Positions 41,048-49,724 of a stretch of DNA of 64,000 bases are shown here, piece after piece. Source of the DNA: Brevundimonas subvibrioides (GTDB taxonomy: Bacteria > Pseudomonadota > Alphaproteobacteria > Caulobacterales > Caulobacteraceae); assembly GCF_027271155.1 (NCBI RefSeq), contig NZ_CP114542.1, positions 2,294,001-2,358,000 on the forward strand. Reading direction: 5' to 3'. The stretch's first letter is position 1. Each line of letters opens with the position of its first letter. The notes under the pieces are model-generated. The model made no database searches. It worked only from the letters and a program-made list of their open reading frames with translations, and had not been told where the DNA came from. The position numbers and the translations under genes are program-made.

Positions 41048-42414
41048 GCCGCGCGCGACTGGTTCAGTCGTCCGCTCTTGAGCCGCTCGGCTACCAGGAA
41101 GGCCAGTTCCAGCGCCTGGTCGGCGTTCAGGCGGGGGTCGCAGTGGGTGTGATAGCGGCTGGACAGGTCGTCCTCCGACACCGCCTGCGCGCCGCCGATG
41201 CATTCGGTGACGTTCTGGCCGGTCATCTCCAGATGGACGCCGCCGGGGTGGACGCCCTCGGCTTCGGCCACATCGATGAAGCCCTTCACCTCGCCCAGAA
41301 TCCGGTCGAACGGCCGGGTCTTGTAGCCGCTCGTGGCCATCAGGGTGTTGCCGTGCATCGGGTCGATCGACCAGATCACCTTCTTGCCCGCCGCCTTCAC
41401 AGCCCGCATCAGGCCAGGCAGCCGCTTGCCGACCTTGTCGTGACCGAAGCGGCCGATCAGGGTCAGGCGGCCCGAGATATTGTCGGGGTTCAGGGCGTCG
41501 ATCAGCGGCAGCAGGTCGTCCGGCTCCATCGTCGGGCCGCATTTCACCCCGATCGGATTCCGGATGCCGCGCATGAACTCGACATGGGCCCCGTCCAGCT
41601 GACGCGTGCGCTCGCCGATCCACAGCATATGGGCCGAGGTGTCGAACCATTCGCCCGTCCCGCCATCCAGCCGGGTCAGGGCGCTTTCGACGTTCAGCAG
41701 CAGGGCCTCGTGCGAGGTGAAGACCTCGACGCGGCTCAGGTCGGGATGGGTCTCGGGCGTGACGCCGACCGCCTCCATGAAGGCCAGGGCCTCGGCGATC
41801 TTGTCGGCCAGCTCGCGGTACTGGGCCCCGATGCCGTGATCGGCGAACCCCTGGGTCCAGCGATGGATGTTGTACAGGTCCGCATAGCCGCCACCGGCGA
41901 AGGCGCGCAGCAGGTTCAGCGTCGAGGCCGACTGGTTGTAGGCCTTCAGCAGGCGCTGCGGATCGGGGGCGCGCTCCTCGGCGGTGAAGGCCGAGCCGTT
42001 GATGTTGTCGCCGCGATAGGACGGCAGGGTCACGCCGTCGATCGTCTCGATGGGCGAGCTGCGCGGCTTGGCGAACTGGCCGGCGATCCGACCGACCTTC
42101 ACCACCGGCTTCCTGCCCGCGAAGGTCAGCACCACCGCCATCTGCAGCAGCAGGCGGAAGGTGTCGCGGATGTTGTCGGTCGAGAATTCCTTGAAGCTCT
42201 CGGCGCAGTCGCCGCCCTGCAGCAGGAAGGCCTTGCCCGCCTCGACCTCCGCCAGCTTGGCCGTCAGCGTCCGCGCCTCGCCCGCGAACACCAGAGGTGG
42301 CATGGCCCGCAGTTCGTCCTCGACCCGCTGCAGGTCACGCGCGTCCGGATAATCCGTCGGCATGTGTACCGCAGGTTTGTTTCTCCAGGAGTCAGGGGTC
42401 CAGCGCTGGGTCAT
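41044..42414 (-). CDS. aroH: Class II 3-deoxy-7-phosphoheptulonate synthase (DAHP synthase)
   Basis: A 456-residue plant-type (class II) DAHP synthase, the first enzyme of the shikimate pathway. The start ATG 42414 gives [19 protein letters not shown]. Class II motifs are present: [71 protein letters not shown] and [12 protein letters not shown]. The PEP- and metal-binding residues in these are intact. It heads the unit DAHP synthase - prephenate dehydratase - (leader) - chorismate mutase. No ribosome binding site is visible; a promoter at 42422-42450 would give a leaderless message. Confidence 0.93.
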   Translation of the reverse strand: MTQRWTPDSWRNKPAVHMPTDYPDARDLQRVEDELRAMPPLVFAGEARTLTAKLAEVEAGKAFLLQGGDCAESFKEFSTDNIRDTFRLLLQMAVVLTFAGRKPVVKVGRIAGQFAKPRSSPIETIDGVTLPSYRGDNINGSAFTAEERAPDPQRLLKAYNQSASTLNLLRAFAGGGYADLYNIHRWTQGFADHGIGAQYRELADKIAEALAFMEAVGVTPETHPDLSRVEVFTSHEALLLNVESALTRLDGGTGEWFDTSAHMLWIGERTRQLDGAHVEFMRGIRNPIGVKCGPTMEPDDLLPLIDALNPDNISGRLTLIGRFGHDKVGKRLPGLMRAVKAAGKKVIWSIDPMHGNTLMATSGYKTRPFDRILGEVKGFIDVAEAEGVHPGGVHLEMTGQNVTECIGGAQAVSEDDLSSRYHTHCDPRLNADQALELAFLVAERLKSGRLNQSRAA

Positions 42415-42421
42415 GTCGCGC

Positions 42422-42450
42422 GATATAGGCTTCTGGCGCTTTCGAGACAA
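42422..42450 (-). promoter_or_regulatory. Sigma-70-type promoter giving a probably leaderless aroH mRNA
   Basis: On the minus strand TTGTCT (42450-42445), a 17-base spacer and TATATC (42427-42422) resemble -35 and -10 boxes. Transcription would begin near 42415, one base before the ATG at 42414, and there is no Shine-Dalgarno sequence. Leaderless messages are frequent in Caulobacter. Confidence 0.5.
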
Positions 42451-42490
42451 TGAATGTGCGCGGGGAACGCTCCCGTGTTAAGCTGAAACC

Positions 42491-42718
42491 ATGGACCCGC
42501 TGTTGAAACGCATCACGATCAACCCCGACCAGAACTTCGGAAAACCAAGCATCCGAGGCATGCGCATCCGCGTCGAAGATGTCCTTGGCATGCTCGCGGC
42601 CGGAGACACCGCCGAGGATATCCTGGAGGGATATTCCTACCTTGAACCAGATGACATCAGGGCCTGTCTCGCCTGGGCATACACGCTCACCAGCCGCACG
42701 GCGATTGTCGCCGGGTGA
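42491..42718 (+). CDS. DUF433 family antitoxin
   Basis: A 75-residue protein with the DUF433 fold: RITINPDQNFGKPSIRGMRI, then VLGMLAAGDTAEDILEGYSY and LEPDDIRACLAWAYTLTSRT. DUF433 proteins are VapB-like antitoxins that combine a DNA-binding helix-turn-helix with a partner-binding tail. The stop overlaps the GTG start of the DUF5615 gene in GTGA, so the two form a coupled module. It is divergent from aroH. Confidence 0.85.
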   Translation: MDPLLKRITINPDQNFGKPSIRGMRIRVEDVLGMLAAGDTAEDILEGYSYLEPDDIRACLAWAYTLTSRTAIVAG

Positions 42719-43044
42719 GGTTCATCGTCGACGCCAATCTGCCGGACGAGGTCTCTGTCTGGCTGCGATCGATTGGACATGAAGCGTGGCACGTCAACGA
42801 ACTCCACGAAGTTGGCGCTGCCGACAACTGGATTTGGCATGAAGCAATCGGCCGAGCCGCCGCCATCATCACGCAGGACGGTGATTTCTCCGATTGGTGC
42901 ACGACACGCTCCCCAGCACCGCCTCTTGTCTGGATACGCACCGGTAATCTCAGAAAGGCGCAGCTGCTTGAGCGACTTCGGGCGTCCTGGCTTCGGGTCT
43001 TGAATCAGCTCAACGACGGACATGCCATAGTTGAAGTGCGCTAA
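42715..43044 (+). CDS. DUF5615 family PIN-like toxin
   Basis: A 109-residue protein beginning MRFIVDANLPDEVSVWLRSI with the first acidic active-site residue, and continuing with IITQDGDFSDW, which supplies a second acidic pair. DUF5615 proteins have a reduced PIN-like fold and are regarded as nuclease toxins paired with DUF433. It starts with GTG at 42715 overlapping the antitoxin. Its stop overlaps the convergent gor stop by four bases. The RNA target is unknown. Confidence 0.85.
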   Translation: MRFIVDANLPDEVSVWLRSIGHEAWHVNELHEVGAADNWIWHEAIGRAAAIITQDGDFSDWCTTRSPAPPLVWIRTGNLRKAQLLERLRASWLRVLNQLNDGHAIVEVR

Positions 43045-44435
43045 CCCGCGCTCGTCTCCTGGCTCTGCTTGACCTTCAGCGTCACCAGTTCCTCGGCCAT
43101 GGTCGGGTGGACAGCGCAGGTGGCGTCCCATTGCGCCTTGGTCAGGCCCGCCTTCACGGCGATGGCGGCCAGCTGGATCATCTCGGGGGCGTCCGGTCCG
43201 ACGATGTGGACGCCGACCACGCGGTCGTTCGACGCATCCACCACCAGCTTCATCAGCACCCGCTCGTCCGACCCGGTGAAGGCGTATTTCATCGGCCGGA
43301 ACCGGGTCGAATAGATATCCACCGCGCCCGAACAGGTCCGCCGCGCCTCGGCTTCCGACAGGCCCACCGTCCCCACCGGCGGCTGGCTGAACACGGCCGT
43401 GGCGACGGCCTCATAGTCGAAATGCTGCGGATTGTCCTTGTAGACGGTCTCGTGGAAGGCGACCGCCTCGCGGATCGCGACGGGGGTCAGGTTCATCCGG
43501 TCGGTCACGTCGCCGATGGCCCAGATGCTTTCAGACGTTGTTCTCGACAGGGCATCGACCCGGATCGCACCCTTGTCGTTCAGCGCCACGCCCGCCGTCT
43601 CCAGCCCCAGCGACTTCACGTGCGGCACCCGGCCGGTGGCGAACATGACGACGTCGGTCTCCAGCTCCATGCCGTTCTCCAGCACATTCACCAGACCGCT
43701 GTCGGTCTTGCGGATCTCCTTGTGCTGGCAGCCCAGGATCACCTTGATGCCGCGCTTCTCGATCTCTCCGGCCAGATGCGCGCGCACGTCGTCGTCGAAG
43801 CCGCGCAGGATGTTCGGCCCGCGATAGATCAGGGTCGTCTCCACCCCCAGGCCGGCGAAGATCCCCGCGAACTCCACGGCGATATAGCCCCCGCCCGCGA
43901 TCAGGATGCGTTTGGGCAGCTCCGGCAGGTGGAAGGCCTCTTCAGAGGAGATCGCATGCTCGATGCCGGGCAGACCCTCGGGCATCCACGGACGCCCGCC
44001 CGTGGCGATCAGGATGCGCTCGGCCGTCACGGTCAGGTCGCCACCGCCCTCGCCCTTGCCGGCGATCACCACCGTGTGGGCGTCGGTCAGCACCGCGCGG
44101 CCGTGGATCAGCTCGACCCCCGCCTTGCCCAGGTTGGCGGCATAGATGCCCGACAGCCGGGCGATCTCGACATCCTTGGTCTCGATGAATTTCGGCCAGT
44201 CGAAGCTGGCCTCCACCGTCCAGCCATAACCTTCAGCCGTATGGAACTGGTGCGCGAAGTCACTGGCCATGACCATGAATTTCTTGGGCACGCAGCCCCG
44301 GATCACGCAGGTCCCGCCGACGCGGTGTTCCTCCGCGATCGCCACCTTCTTGCCGCCCAGCGCCGTCAGCCGCGCCGCCCGGACGCCCCCGGACCCGGCA
44401 CCAATGACGAAGAGGTCGTAGTCGTAGGGGGTCAT
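43041..44435 (-). CDS. gor: Glutathione-disulfide reductase
   Basis: A 464-residue FAD/NADPH flavoprotein that keeps glutathione reduced. The start ATG 44435 gives MTPYDYDLFVIGAGSGGVRA with the FAD-binding GxGxxG; an earlier ATG at 44474 adds 13 unlikely residues. The redox-active disulfide is in GGTCVIRGCVPKK, the NADPH-binding region in ILIAGGGYIAVEFAGIFAGL, and the C-terminal dimerisation domain with the proton-relay His-Glu is in CAVHPTMAEELVTLK. The length is standard. Neighbours (rpiA, glmU) do not share its pathway. Confidence 0.93.
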   Translation of the reverse strand: MTPYDYDLFVIGAGSGGVRAARLTALGGKKVAIAEEHRVGGTCVIRGCVPKKFMVMASDFAHQFHTAEGYGWTVEASFDWPKFIETKDVEIARLSGIYAANLGKAGVELIHGRAVLTDAHTVVIAGKGEGGGDLTVTAERILIATGGRPWMPEGLPGIEHAISSEEAFHLPELPKRILIAGGGYIAVEFAGIFAGLGVETTLIYRGPNILRGFDDDVRAHLAGEIEKRGIKVILGCQHKEIRKTDSGLVNVLENGMELETDVVMFATGRVPHVKSLGLETAGVALNDKGAIRVDALSRTTSESIWAIGDVTDRMNLTPVAIREAVAFHETVYKDNPQHFDYEAVATAVFSQPPVGTVGLSEAEARRTCSGAVDIYSTRFRPMKYAFTGSDERVLMKLVVDASNDRVVGVHIVGPDAPEMIQLAAIAVKAGLTKAQWDATCAVHPTMAEELVTLKVKQSQETSAG

Positions 44436-44578
44436 TCGTCGCGCTTTCAATTGGCTTTCGTCATCCTCCGGCAAGCCGCCGGCTGGCGGCGCAGACCGGG
44501 GGACCCAGCGGCGCGCGGGAGCGCGAAACTGTCAGGAACACGTTCGTTGGAGGATGACGGAAGCGAAGGGGATACTGT

Positions 44579-45262
44579 TCAGGGAAGTAGGATGTCCACG
44601 CCCGAATCCAAGCCGATGATCGCCTCGTCCGCCAGATCCAGGAACAGGCCGTGCTCGACCACCCCGGTGATCAGCTTCAGGTCGTCGGCCAGGCGGACCG
44701 GATCGTGGATCGCGACGCATTTCGCATCATAGATCACATTGCCGCCGTCCGTGCGGACGACGCCCCGGTCGGCCTGGCGCAGGCGGGCGGGCATGGCGAT
44801 ATCGTGGTCGGTCAGCACGTCCATGATCCGGTTGGCCGTCGCCTTGTGGCCGAAGGCGACGACCTCGATCGGCAGGGGAAAGGCCCCCAGCACCGGCACC
44901 ACCTTGGCCGCGTCGGCGATGACGATGCAGCGCGCCGAGGCCTCCCACACCAGCTTCTCGCGCAACAGCGCCGCGCCGCCGCCCTTGATCAGGGCCAGCC
45001 CCGGCCCGACCTCATCGGCGCCGTCGACGGTCAGGTCAATGCGCGAGACGTCCTCCAGCGTCGTCAGCGGCAATCCCAGCTCGCGGGCCAGATCGGCGGT
45101 CCTCTCCGAAGTCGGCACGCATCGCAGGCCGCCCAGCCCCCGCGCCGCCAGCGCCTTGACGAACCAGGCCGCGGTCGACCCGGTGCCCAGGCCCACGACC
45201 ATGCCCGCCTCGACGCGCAGGGCGGCGGCTTCGCCGGCGCGTTGTTTCTGGAGGTCGCTCAT
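44579..45262 (-). CDS. rpiA: Ribose-5-phosphate isomerase A
   Basis: A 227-residue enzyme that interconverts ribose-5-phosphate and ribulose-5-phosphate in the pentose phosphate pathway. The start ATG 45262 gives MSDLQKQRAGEAAALRV. Family motifs: VGLGTGSTAAWFVKAL, DLTVDGADEVGPGLALIKGG, GGAALLREKLVWEAS, and CVAIHDPVRLADDLKLITGV. The catalytic Asp, Glu and Lys of these segments are intact. The gene follows glmU with only 26 bases between, all of which are occupied by a perfect hairpin that includes the rpiA ribosome binding site, suggesting translational coupling to glmU. Confidence 0.95.
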   Translation of the reverse strand: MSDLQKQRAGEAAALRVEAGMVVGLGTGSTAAWFVKALAARGLGGLRCVPTSERTADLARELGLPLTTLEDVSRIDLTVDGADEVGPGLALIKGGGAALLREKLVWEASARCIVIADAAKVVPVLGAFPLPIEVVAFGHKATANRIMDVLTDHDIAMPARLRQADRGVVRTDGGNVIYDAKCVAIHDPVRLADDLKLITGVVEHGLFLDLADEAIIGLDSGVDILLP

Positions 45263-45263
45263 T

Positions 45264-45290
45264 GATCCCTCTCCCGGAGGGAGAGGGATC
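45264..45290. promoter_or_regulatory. Perfect hairpin bridging the glmU stop codon and the rpiA ribosome binding site
   Basis: GATCCCTCTCCC-GGA-GGGAGAGGGATC is a 12-bp perfect stem with a 3-base loop. On the minus strand its 5' arm overlaps the glmU stop codon (45291-45289), and its 3' arm contains GAGAGGGA just before the rpiA ATG at 45262. Ribosomes finishing glmU would melt it and expose the rpiA site. Confidence 0.6.
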
Positions 45291-46638
45291 ACGACCCGCG
45301 CTCCTTCTTCGCCCTCGCCTTGTCCCGAAACACCCTGCCCGCCCCGTCCTTGTTCACCTGACGCCCGCGCCCCAGCGCCATGGCATCGGCCGGCACATCC
45401 TCGGTGATCACCGAACCCGAGCCGACAATGGCCCCCGCGCCAATGCTCACCGGTGCCACCAGCGCCGAGTTCGAGCCGACGAAGGCCCCCTCGCCCACCA
45501 CTGTCCGGGCCTTGTTGAAGCCGTCGTAGTTGCAGAAGATCGTGCCCGCGCCGATGTTTGCGCCCGCCCCGACCGAGCCGTCGCCCAGATAGGACAGGTG
45601 GTTGGCCTTGGCCCCCGCCTCCATCCGCACATTCTTGACCTCGACGAAATTGCCGACCTTCGTCCCCTCGCCCAGATCCGCGCCGGGCCGCAGCCGCGCA
45701 TAGGGACCGACCTCGGCCCCCGTCGCCACCGTGGCCCCCTCGATATGCGAAAAGCTGCGGATGCGGGCGCGCTCGGCGACCGTCACACCCGGGCCGAAGA
45801 CCACGAACGGCTCGATCACCGTCCCCGCGCCGACCCGCGTGTCCCAGGCGAAATGCACCGTCTCCGGCGCGCTCATCGTCACCCCGGCGGCCAGGAAGGT
45901 CTCGCGCTGGACCTTCTGGAACAGGGCCTCGGCGGTCGCCAGTTCGGCTTGCGCATTCACCCCCATGACAGAGTCCTCGGACGCCATCACCGCCCGCGTC
46001 GGCGCGCCGCGCTTGCGGGCCAGTTCGACCACGTCGGTCAGGTAGAATTCGCCCCTGGCGTTCTCGTTGGTCACCTCGGCCAGCAGGTCGAACAGCAGGC
46101 CGACCGGCGCGGCCATGACGCCCGAGTTGCAGGTGGTCAGGGCCAGAACCTCAGCCGACGCCTCCTTCGCCTCGGTGATGGCGGTCAGGGTGTCGCCGTC
46201 CATGACCAGTCGCCCATAGGCCCCCGGATCGGCCGCCTCGAAGCCGATCACGGTGACCCCGTCATGGGCCCCGAACACCGCCTCGATGTCGGAGGCCCGC
46301 AGCAGGGGCACGTCGCCATAGGTGACGACCACCTGGCCAACGAAGTCGCCGAGCACGGCCTCCGCGGCGCGCACCGCATGGCCGGTGCCCAGCGGCGGGT
46401 CCTGGACCGCGATGGCATCCTCGCCCAGCCGCTTGACGACATGGGCCCGCACCTCGGGTGAATGGGCCCCCACCACGACCACGATCCGCTCGCAGCCCAG
46501 GGCCTCGGCCGCATCGATGGCGTGGTCCAGCATGGCGCGGTGTCCGACCGGATGCAGCACCTTGGGCACCGGCGACTTCATCCGCGTGCCCTGACCGGCG
46601 GCGAGGATGATGGCGGCGCGTGGATGGGGAGTGGTCAT
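45289..46638 (-). CDS. glmU: Bifunctional N-acetylglucosamine-1-phosphate uridyltransferase / glucosamine-1-phosphate acetyltransferase
   Basis: A 449-residue enzyme making UDP-GlcNAc for peptidoglycan and lipopolysaccharide. The N-terminal uridyltransferase (about residues 1-230) has [20 protein letters not shown] and [10 protein letters not shown]. The C-terminal left-handed beta-helix acyltransferase (about 250-440) shows hexapeptide repeats such as [20 protein letters not shown] and [17 protein letters not shown] with the catalytic His and the Asn/Tyr pocket. The length and motifs are normal. rpiA follows directly through a hairpin. Confidence 0.95.
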   Translation of the reverse strand: MTTPHPRAAIILAAGQGTRMKSPVPKVLHPVGHRAMLDHAIDAAEALGCERIVVVVGAHSPEVRAHVVKRLGEDAIAVQDPPLGTGHAVRAAEAVLGDFVGQVVVTYGDVPLLRASDIEAVFGAHDGVTVIGFEAADPGAYGRLVMDGDTLTAITEAKEASAEVLALTTCNSGVMAAPVGLLFDLLAEVTNENARGEFYLTDVVELARKRGAPTRAVMASEDSVMGVNAQAELATAEALFQKVQRETFLAAGVTMSAPETVHFAWDTRVGAGTVIEPFVVFGPGVTVAERARIRSFSHIEGATVATGAEVGPYARLRPGADLGEGTKVGNFVEVKNVRMEAGAKANHLSYLGDGSVGAGANIGAGTIFCNYDGFNKARTVVGEGAFVGSNSALVAPVSIGAGAIVGSGSVITEDVPADAMALGRGRQVNKDGAGRVFRDKARAKKERGS

Positions 46639-46720
46639 GAATCGGTCCGGCGGCTAGTCAACGCGCGAGGTCTAGCCCATCCCGGGGTCGGACGGGAGGC
46701 TCCGGGCAGGAGATGTGGGC

Positions 46721-47437
46721 ATGATCGAACGCGACCTGGAAGGCTGGACCCTGGCCTTCGACCTGGACGGCACCCTGGTCGAGACGCATCAGGACCTGGT
46801 GGGCACCCTGAACCGCATGCTGGTGTGCAAGGGTCTGCCGCCCGCTCCCATGGAGGGCGCGCGCGCGCTGATCGGGGGCGGGGCGCGGGCCCTGCTGGAA
46901 CACGGCTTCACCCTGGCCGGCGCGCCGCTGGAACAGGCCCGCGACCCGGACCTGTTCGACGCCTTCATCGCCGACTACATCGAACACATCGCCGACGAGT
47001 CCACGCCGTTCGAGGGGGTGGTCGAGACGCTGGAGACCCTGTCGGCGCGCGGGGCGACCCTGGTCGTCGTCACCAACAAGCGCAGCGACCTGTCCGAACT
47101 GCTGCTGGGCAAGATCGACCTGACCCGCCACTTCGCCGCCATCGTCGGACCCGACCGCGTCAGCGAGAAGAAGCCCTCGGGCGCCCACCTGATCGAGGCC
47201 GTCACCTCGGTCGGCGGCGACCCGCGGCGCGCCATCATGGTCGGCGACGCGGCCCCCGACGCCGGCACGGCGAAGGACGCCGGCATTCCCTGCATCCTCG
47301 TCAGCTTCGGCTACACCCCCGTCCCCGTCGAGGATCTGGGCGGCGACATCATCGTCGATGCCTTCGAGGACGTGGAGGAGGCCGTCGATATGATCGTGGT
47401 CGATCATTATGTGAACAAGGCGATGTTCGGGGGCTGA
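46721..47437 (+). CDS. gph: HAD family phosphatase, probable phosphoglycolate phosphatase
   Basis: A 238-residue HAD hydrolase. The nucleophile motif is LAFDLDGTLVETH (Asp 14, Asp 16), motif II TLVVVTNK, motif III lysine in VSEKKPSGAHLIEAV, and motif IV MVGDAAPDAGTAKDAGIP. The helical cap (about residues 20-90) and the general pattern fit phosphoglycolate phosphatase, which removes 2-phosphoglycolate. The start ATG 46721 is supported by AGGAG at 46708-46712; the GTG at 46715 is too close to it. The gene is divergent from glmU. Confidence 0.85.
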   Translation: MIERDLEGWTLAFDLDGTLVETHQDLVGTLNRMLVCKGLPPAPMEGARALIGGGARALLEHGFTLAGAPLEQARDPDLFDAFIADYIEHIADESTPFEGVVETLETLSARGATLVVVTNKRSDLSELLLGKIDLTRHFAAIVGPDRVSEKKPSGAHLIEAVTSVGGDPRRAIMVGDAAPDAGTAKDAGIPCILVSFGYTPVPVEDLGGDIIVDAFEDVEEAVDMIVVDHYVNKAMFGG

Positions 47438-47525
47438 GGCGGCCGCGGGGCGCCCCGGCTGGAGGCCCCTCACCGGATATTCAGATTTTCCTGTCAGGCT
47501 TCTCATCACCGAAGAGGAGAAGCCT

Positions 47526-47636
47526 GTGTTCGGAGAGATCGTCGCCTATCTGCATCGTCACAACCGCGTCACCGTGATCGGTGCGCTTGTAGCTGTGTTC
47601 GCAGCCGGAATCGGGCTGATCAGCCACCATCGCTGA
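47526..47636 (+). CDS. 36-residue single-pass membrane protein
   Basis: GTG 47526 follows an excellent ribosome binding site, AGAGGAG at 47513-47519. The product is MFGEIVAYLHRHNRV (amphipathic, two His and two Arg), then TVIGALVAVFAAGIGLI as a membrane helix, and SHHR at the end. The gene stands between gph and the symporter on the same strand. Such very small membrane proteins often regulate a neighbouring transporter, and the symporter at 47745 is a candidate partner (inference). Confidence 0.65.
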   Translation: MFGEIVAYLHRHNRVTVIGALVAVFAAGIGLISHHR

Positions 47637-47744
47637 CGCGCGACAGGATCGCAGGCGGCGTTGATAGAATTCCTCGTCGCGACGCCCGTTGCTGTCCGAC
47701 CCGCCAGCCAACATGTTGCGGCTCCTTCCCGGAAAGACCGCCTC

Positions 47745-49034
47745 ATGCTCGCTCGCTTCTTCGCCATTCCCCTGTGGCAGCGCACCGCTGCCGGGTTCGC
47801 GCTCGGCATCGTCGCCGGGTTGATCCTGCGCGAGCGGGCCGAGGTCTGGCTCCAGCCGATCGGCGACATCTATCTGAACCTGATCCGGATGGTGGTCGCG
47901 CCCCTGGTGCTGTTCACCATCGCCAGTTCGATCGCGAAACTCGGGGCGGGGGCGGGTGCGATCCGGCTGGGGGCGCGGACCATCCTGTGGTTCGCCATCA
48001 CCTCCCTGCTGGCCGTGCTGGTCGGCTTCGCCTTCGGCCACCTGATCAATCCCGGCCTCGGCCTGTCGAACCTGCCGCTGGGCGAGGTGCGCGAGCGCGA
48101 GATCCCCACCCCGCTGGAGGTGCTGATCGGCCTCGTCCCGACCAATCCCTTCGCCGCCCTGGCCGAGGGCAAGGTGCTGCAGATCATCTTCTTCTCGGCC
48201 CTGGTCGGGGCGGCCCTGGTGGCGCTGGGCGACCGGGCCCAGACGGCGCGACGGCTGGTCGACGAAGGCGCCGCCATCGTCTTCCGCATCACCCGCTGGG
48301 TGATCCAGCTGACCCCGTTCGGCGTGTTCGGTCTGATCGGCTCGGTCGTCGGCGGCTATGGCTGGGAGGCGCTGCTGCCGCTCGGCAAGTTCATCCTCGC
48401 CATCTATGCGGCCTGCCTGTTCCACATCCTCATCGTCTATTCCGGCCTGTTGAAGCTGCACGGGCTGAAGGCCGCCAGCTTCTTCCGAGGAGCCTTCGCC
48501 GCGCAACAGACGGCCTTCGCCACCTCCTCCTCGCTCGGCACCCTGCCGATCACCCTGCGCCAGACGGTCGAGCGCCTCGGCGTGCCCCAGGCCTATGCCG
48601 CCTTCGCCGTGCCCCTGGGCGCCAATGTGAAGATGGACGGCTGCGGGGCCATCTATCCGGCCATCGCCTCCATCTTCATCGCCCAGTATTTCTCCATCGA
48701 CCTGACGATCACCCAGTATGTCCTGATCGGCCTGACCGCGATCCTGGGCTCGCTGGGGACGGCGGGGGTGCCGGGCACCTCCATCGTCATGCTGACCCTG
48801 ACCCTGTCCACGGCCGGCCTGCCGCTGGAGGGCATCGGCTATATCGTCGCCATCGACCGGATCATCGACATGATGCGCACCGCCACCAACGTCACCGGCC
48901 AGATGCTGGTCCCCGTTCTGGTGGCGAAGGAAGAGGGCATCCTGAACCAGAGCATCTATGACGGCCACGTCGCCTGGCTGCCCGGCGACCCGGACGCCGA
49001 GCGGCCCGACACGGTGGTCGCGGCCGGCATCTGA
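47745..49034 (+). CDS. Dicarboxylate/amino acid:cation symporter (DAACS family)
   Basis: A 429-residue transporter with about eight helices and two re-entrant hairpins. Start ATG 47745 (MLARFFAIPLWQR). Family motifs: LIRMVVAPLVLFTIASSIAK, then FATSSSLGTLPITLRQTVER (the serine-rich HP1 motif), VPLGANVKMDGCGAIYPAIA (the TM7 NMDGT-like motif, here KMDGCG), and IVMLTLTLSTAGLP (HP2 region). The final motif DRIIDMMRTATNVTGQML is the DxxxxTxxNV cation/substrate site. It imports C4-dicarboxylates or glutamate/aspartate with Na+ or H+. The substrate cannot be decided; the KMDGCG variant is slightly unusual in that Gly replaces Thr in the common NMDGT. Confidence 0.9.
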   Translation: MLARFFAIPLWQRTAAGFALGIVAGLILRERAEVWLQPIGDIYLNLIRMVVAPLVLFTIASSIAKLGAGAGAIRLGARTILWFAITSLLAVLVGFAFGHLINPGLGLSNLPLGEVREREIPTPLEVLIGLVPTNPFAALAEGKVLQIIFFSALVGAALVALGDRAQTARRLVDEGAAIVFRITRWVIQLTPFGVFGLIGSVVGGYGWEALLPLGKFILAIYAACLFHILIVYSGLLKLHGLKAASFFRGAFAAQQTAFATSSSLGTLPITLRQTVERLGVPQAYAAFAVPLGANVKMDGCGAIYPAIASIFIAQYFSIDLTITQYVLIGLTAILGSLGTAGVPGTSIVMLTLTLSTAGLPLEGIGYIVAIDRIIDMMRTATNVTGQMLVPVLVAKEEGILNQSIYDGHVAWLPGDPDAERPDTVVAAGI

Positions 49035-49111
49035 TCCTCTTGCCACCTGCCGGGGAGCGGGCTATGTCCCCGCCTCCCCGATTGGCCCGATTGCCGTTCC
49101 GGGCCCGAGAT

Positions 49112-49186
49112 GGATGCGTAGCTCAGCGGGAGAGCACCTCGTTCACACCGAGGGGGTCACAGGTTCAATCCCTGTCGCATCCACCA
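49112..49186 (+). tRNA. tRNA-Val (anticodon CAC)
   Basis: The 75-base gene has an acceptor stem GGATGCG/CGCATCC, D arm GCTC-AGCGGGA-GAGC, anticodon stem CCTCG/CGAGG with loop TTCACAC (anticodon CAC), T arm ACAGG-TTCAATC-CCTGT, and an encoded CCA. It stands alone between the symporter and the array of small paralogous genes, and could be an integration site, though no copy of its 3' end is visible downstream. Confidence 0.96.
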
Positions 49187-49228
49187 TTCATTCCGTCCTG
49201 GACCGATGAAACGCGCGTCACGCCGATC

Positions 49229-49278
49229 CGTCAGGTTCGGACGGTTTGACCGGCGAAACCGCCTCGATAACACTGTTC
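49229..49278 (+). promoter_or_regulatory. Duplicated 50-bp upstream block with promoter-like boxes (copy 1)
   Basis: CGTCAGGTTCGGAC-GTTTGACCGGCGAAACCGC-T-GATAACACT-TTC is shared with 50154-50205. Within it TTGACC (49246-49251), 16 bases, and TAACAC (49268-49273) could be a promoter, which would start transcription about 60 bases before the first paralogue at 49343. Conservation of this block in two places suggests function. Confidence 0.5.
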
Positions 49279-49342
49279 ACTGCCCGGTCCGCGATGTCGT
49301 GCGCCGTTCAGAAAACCGGATGATCGAAATCAGGAGGTAGAT

Positions 49343-49708
49343 ATGTTCGACGTGCTTCTGGCCGTCGTGGCCATTTCGGGTTCACAGACCAATCTTGAGT
49401 TGAACTATAACGACGCTGTCAAGTGCGCAGCCCATGAACATATGGTCCGGGAACGGTTTGGCAATCAGAACAATCTGACGATGTCTGAACCTGAATATTT
49501 GATGGAAACGGCAGTGATTTTTCACGGCCACAATGCCGGCATTAGTGACTTCAATATTGAGCTGGCAGTGGAATCACGAATAAGGACCATGCGCGCTGCC
49601 GAAGAACGCGCCGTCAGCCAAGGCTTACCGCCCGAACACTTTAGTTCAGTAAATGACGAACGGTGCATGGAACTTCTCGAACATTCTCGATCTTCCGGGA
49701 TGCGATAA
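49343..49708 (+). CDS. Paralogue A of a small protein family unique to this locus
   Basis: A 121-residue protein from ATG 49343, preceded by AGGAGG. It opens MFDVLLAVVAISGSQ, a hydrophobic stretch without an N-terminal basic residue, followed by NLELNYNDAVKCAAHEHM with the conserved Cys-Ala-Ala, and near the end NDERCMELLEHS with a second cysteine. The pattern is shared by the genes at 49725, 50771 and 51181. The N-terminal hydrophobic segment is probably a signal peptide or short anchor, the two cysteines may form a disulfide, and the rest is helical and charged. Function unknown. Base composition is visibly lower in GC than that of flanking genes. Confidence 0.65.
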   Translation: MFDVLLAVVAISGSQTNLELNYNDAVKCAAHEHMVRERFGNQNNLTMSEPEYLMETAVIFHGHNAGISDFNIELAVESRIRTMRAAEERAVSQGLPPEHFSSVNDERCMELLEHSRSSGMR

Positions 49709-49724
49709 ATCAAAGAAGTTTGAT

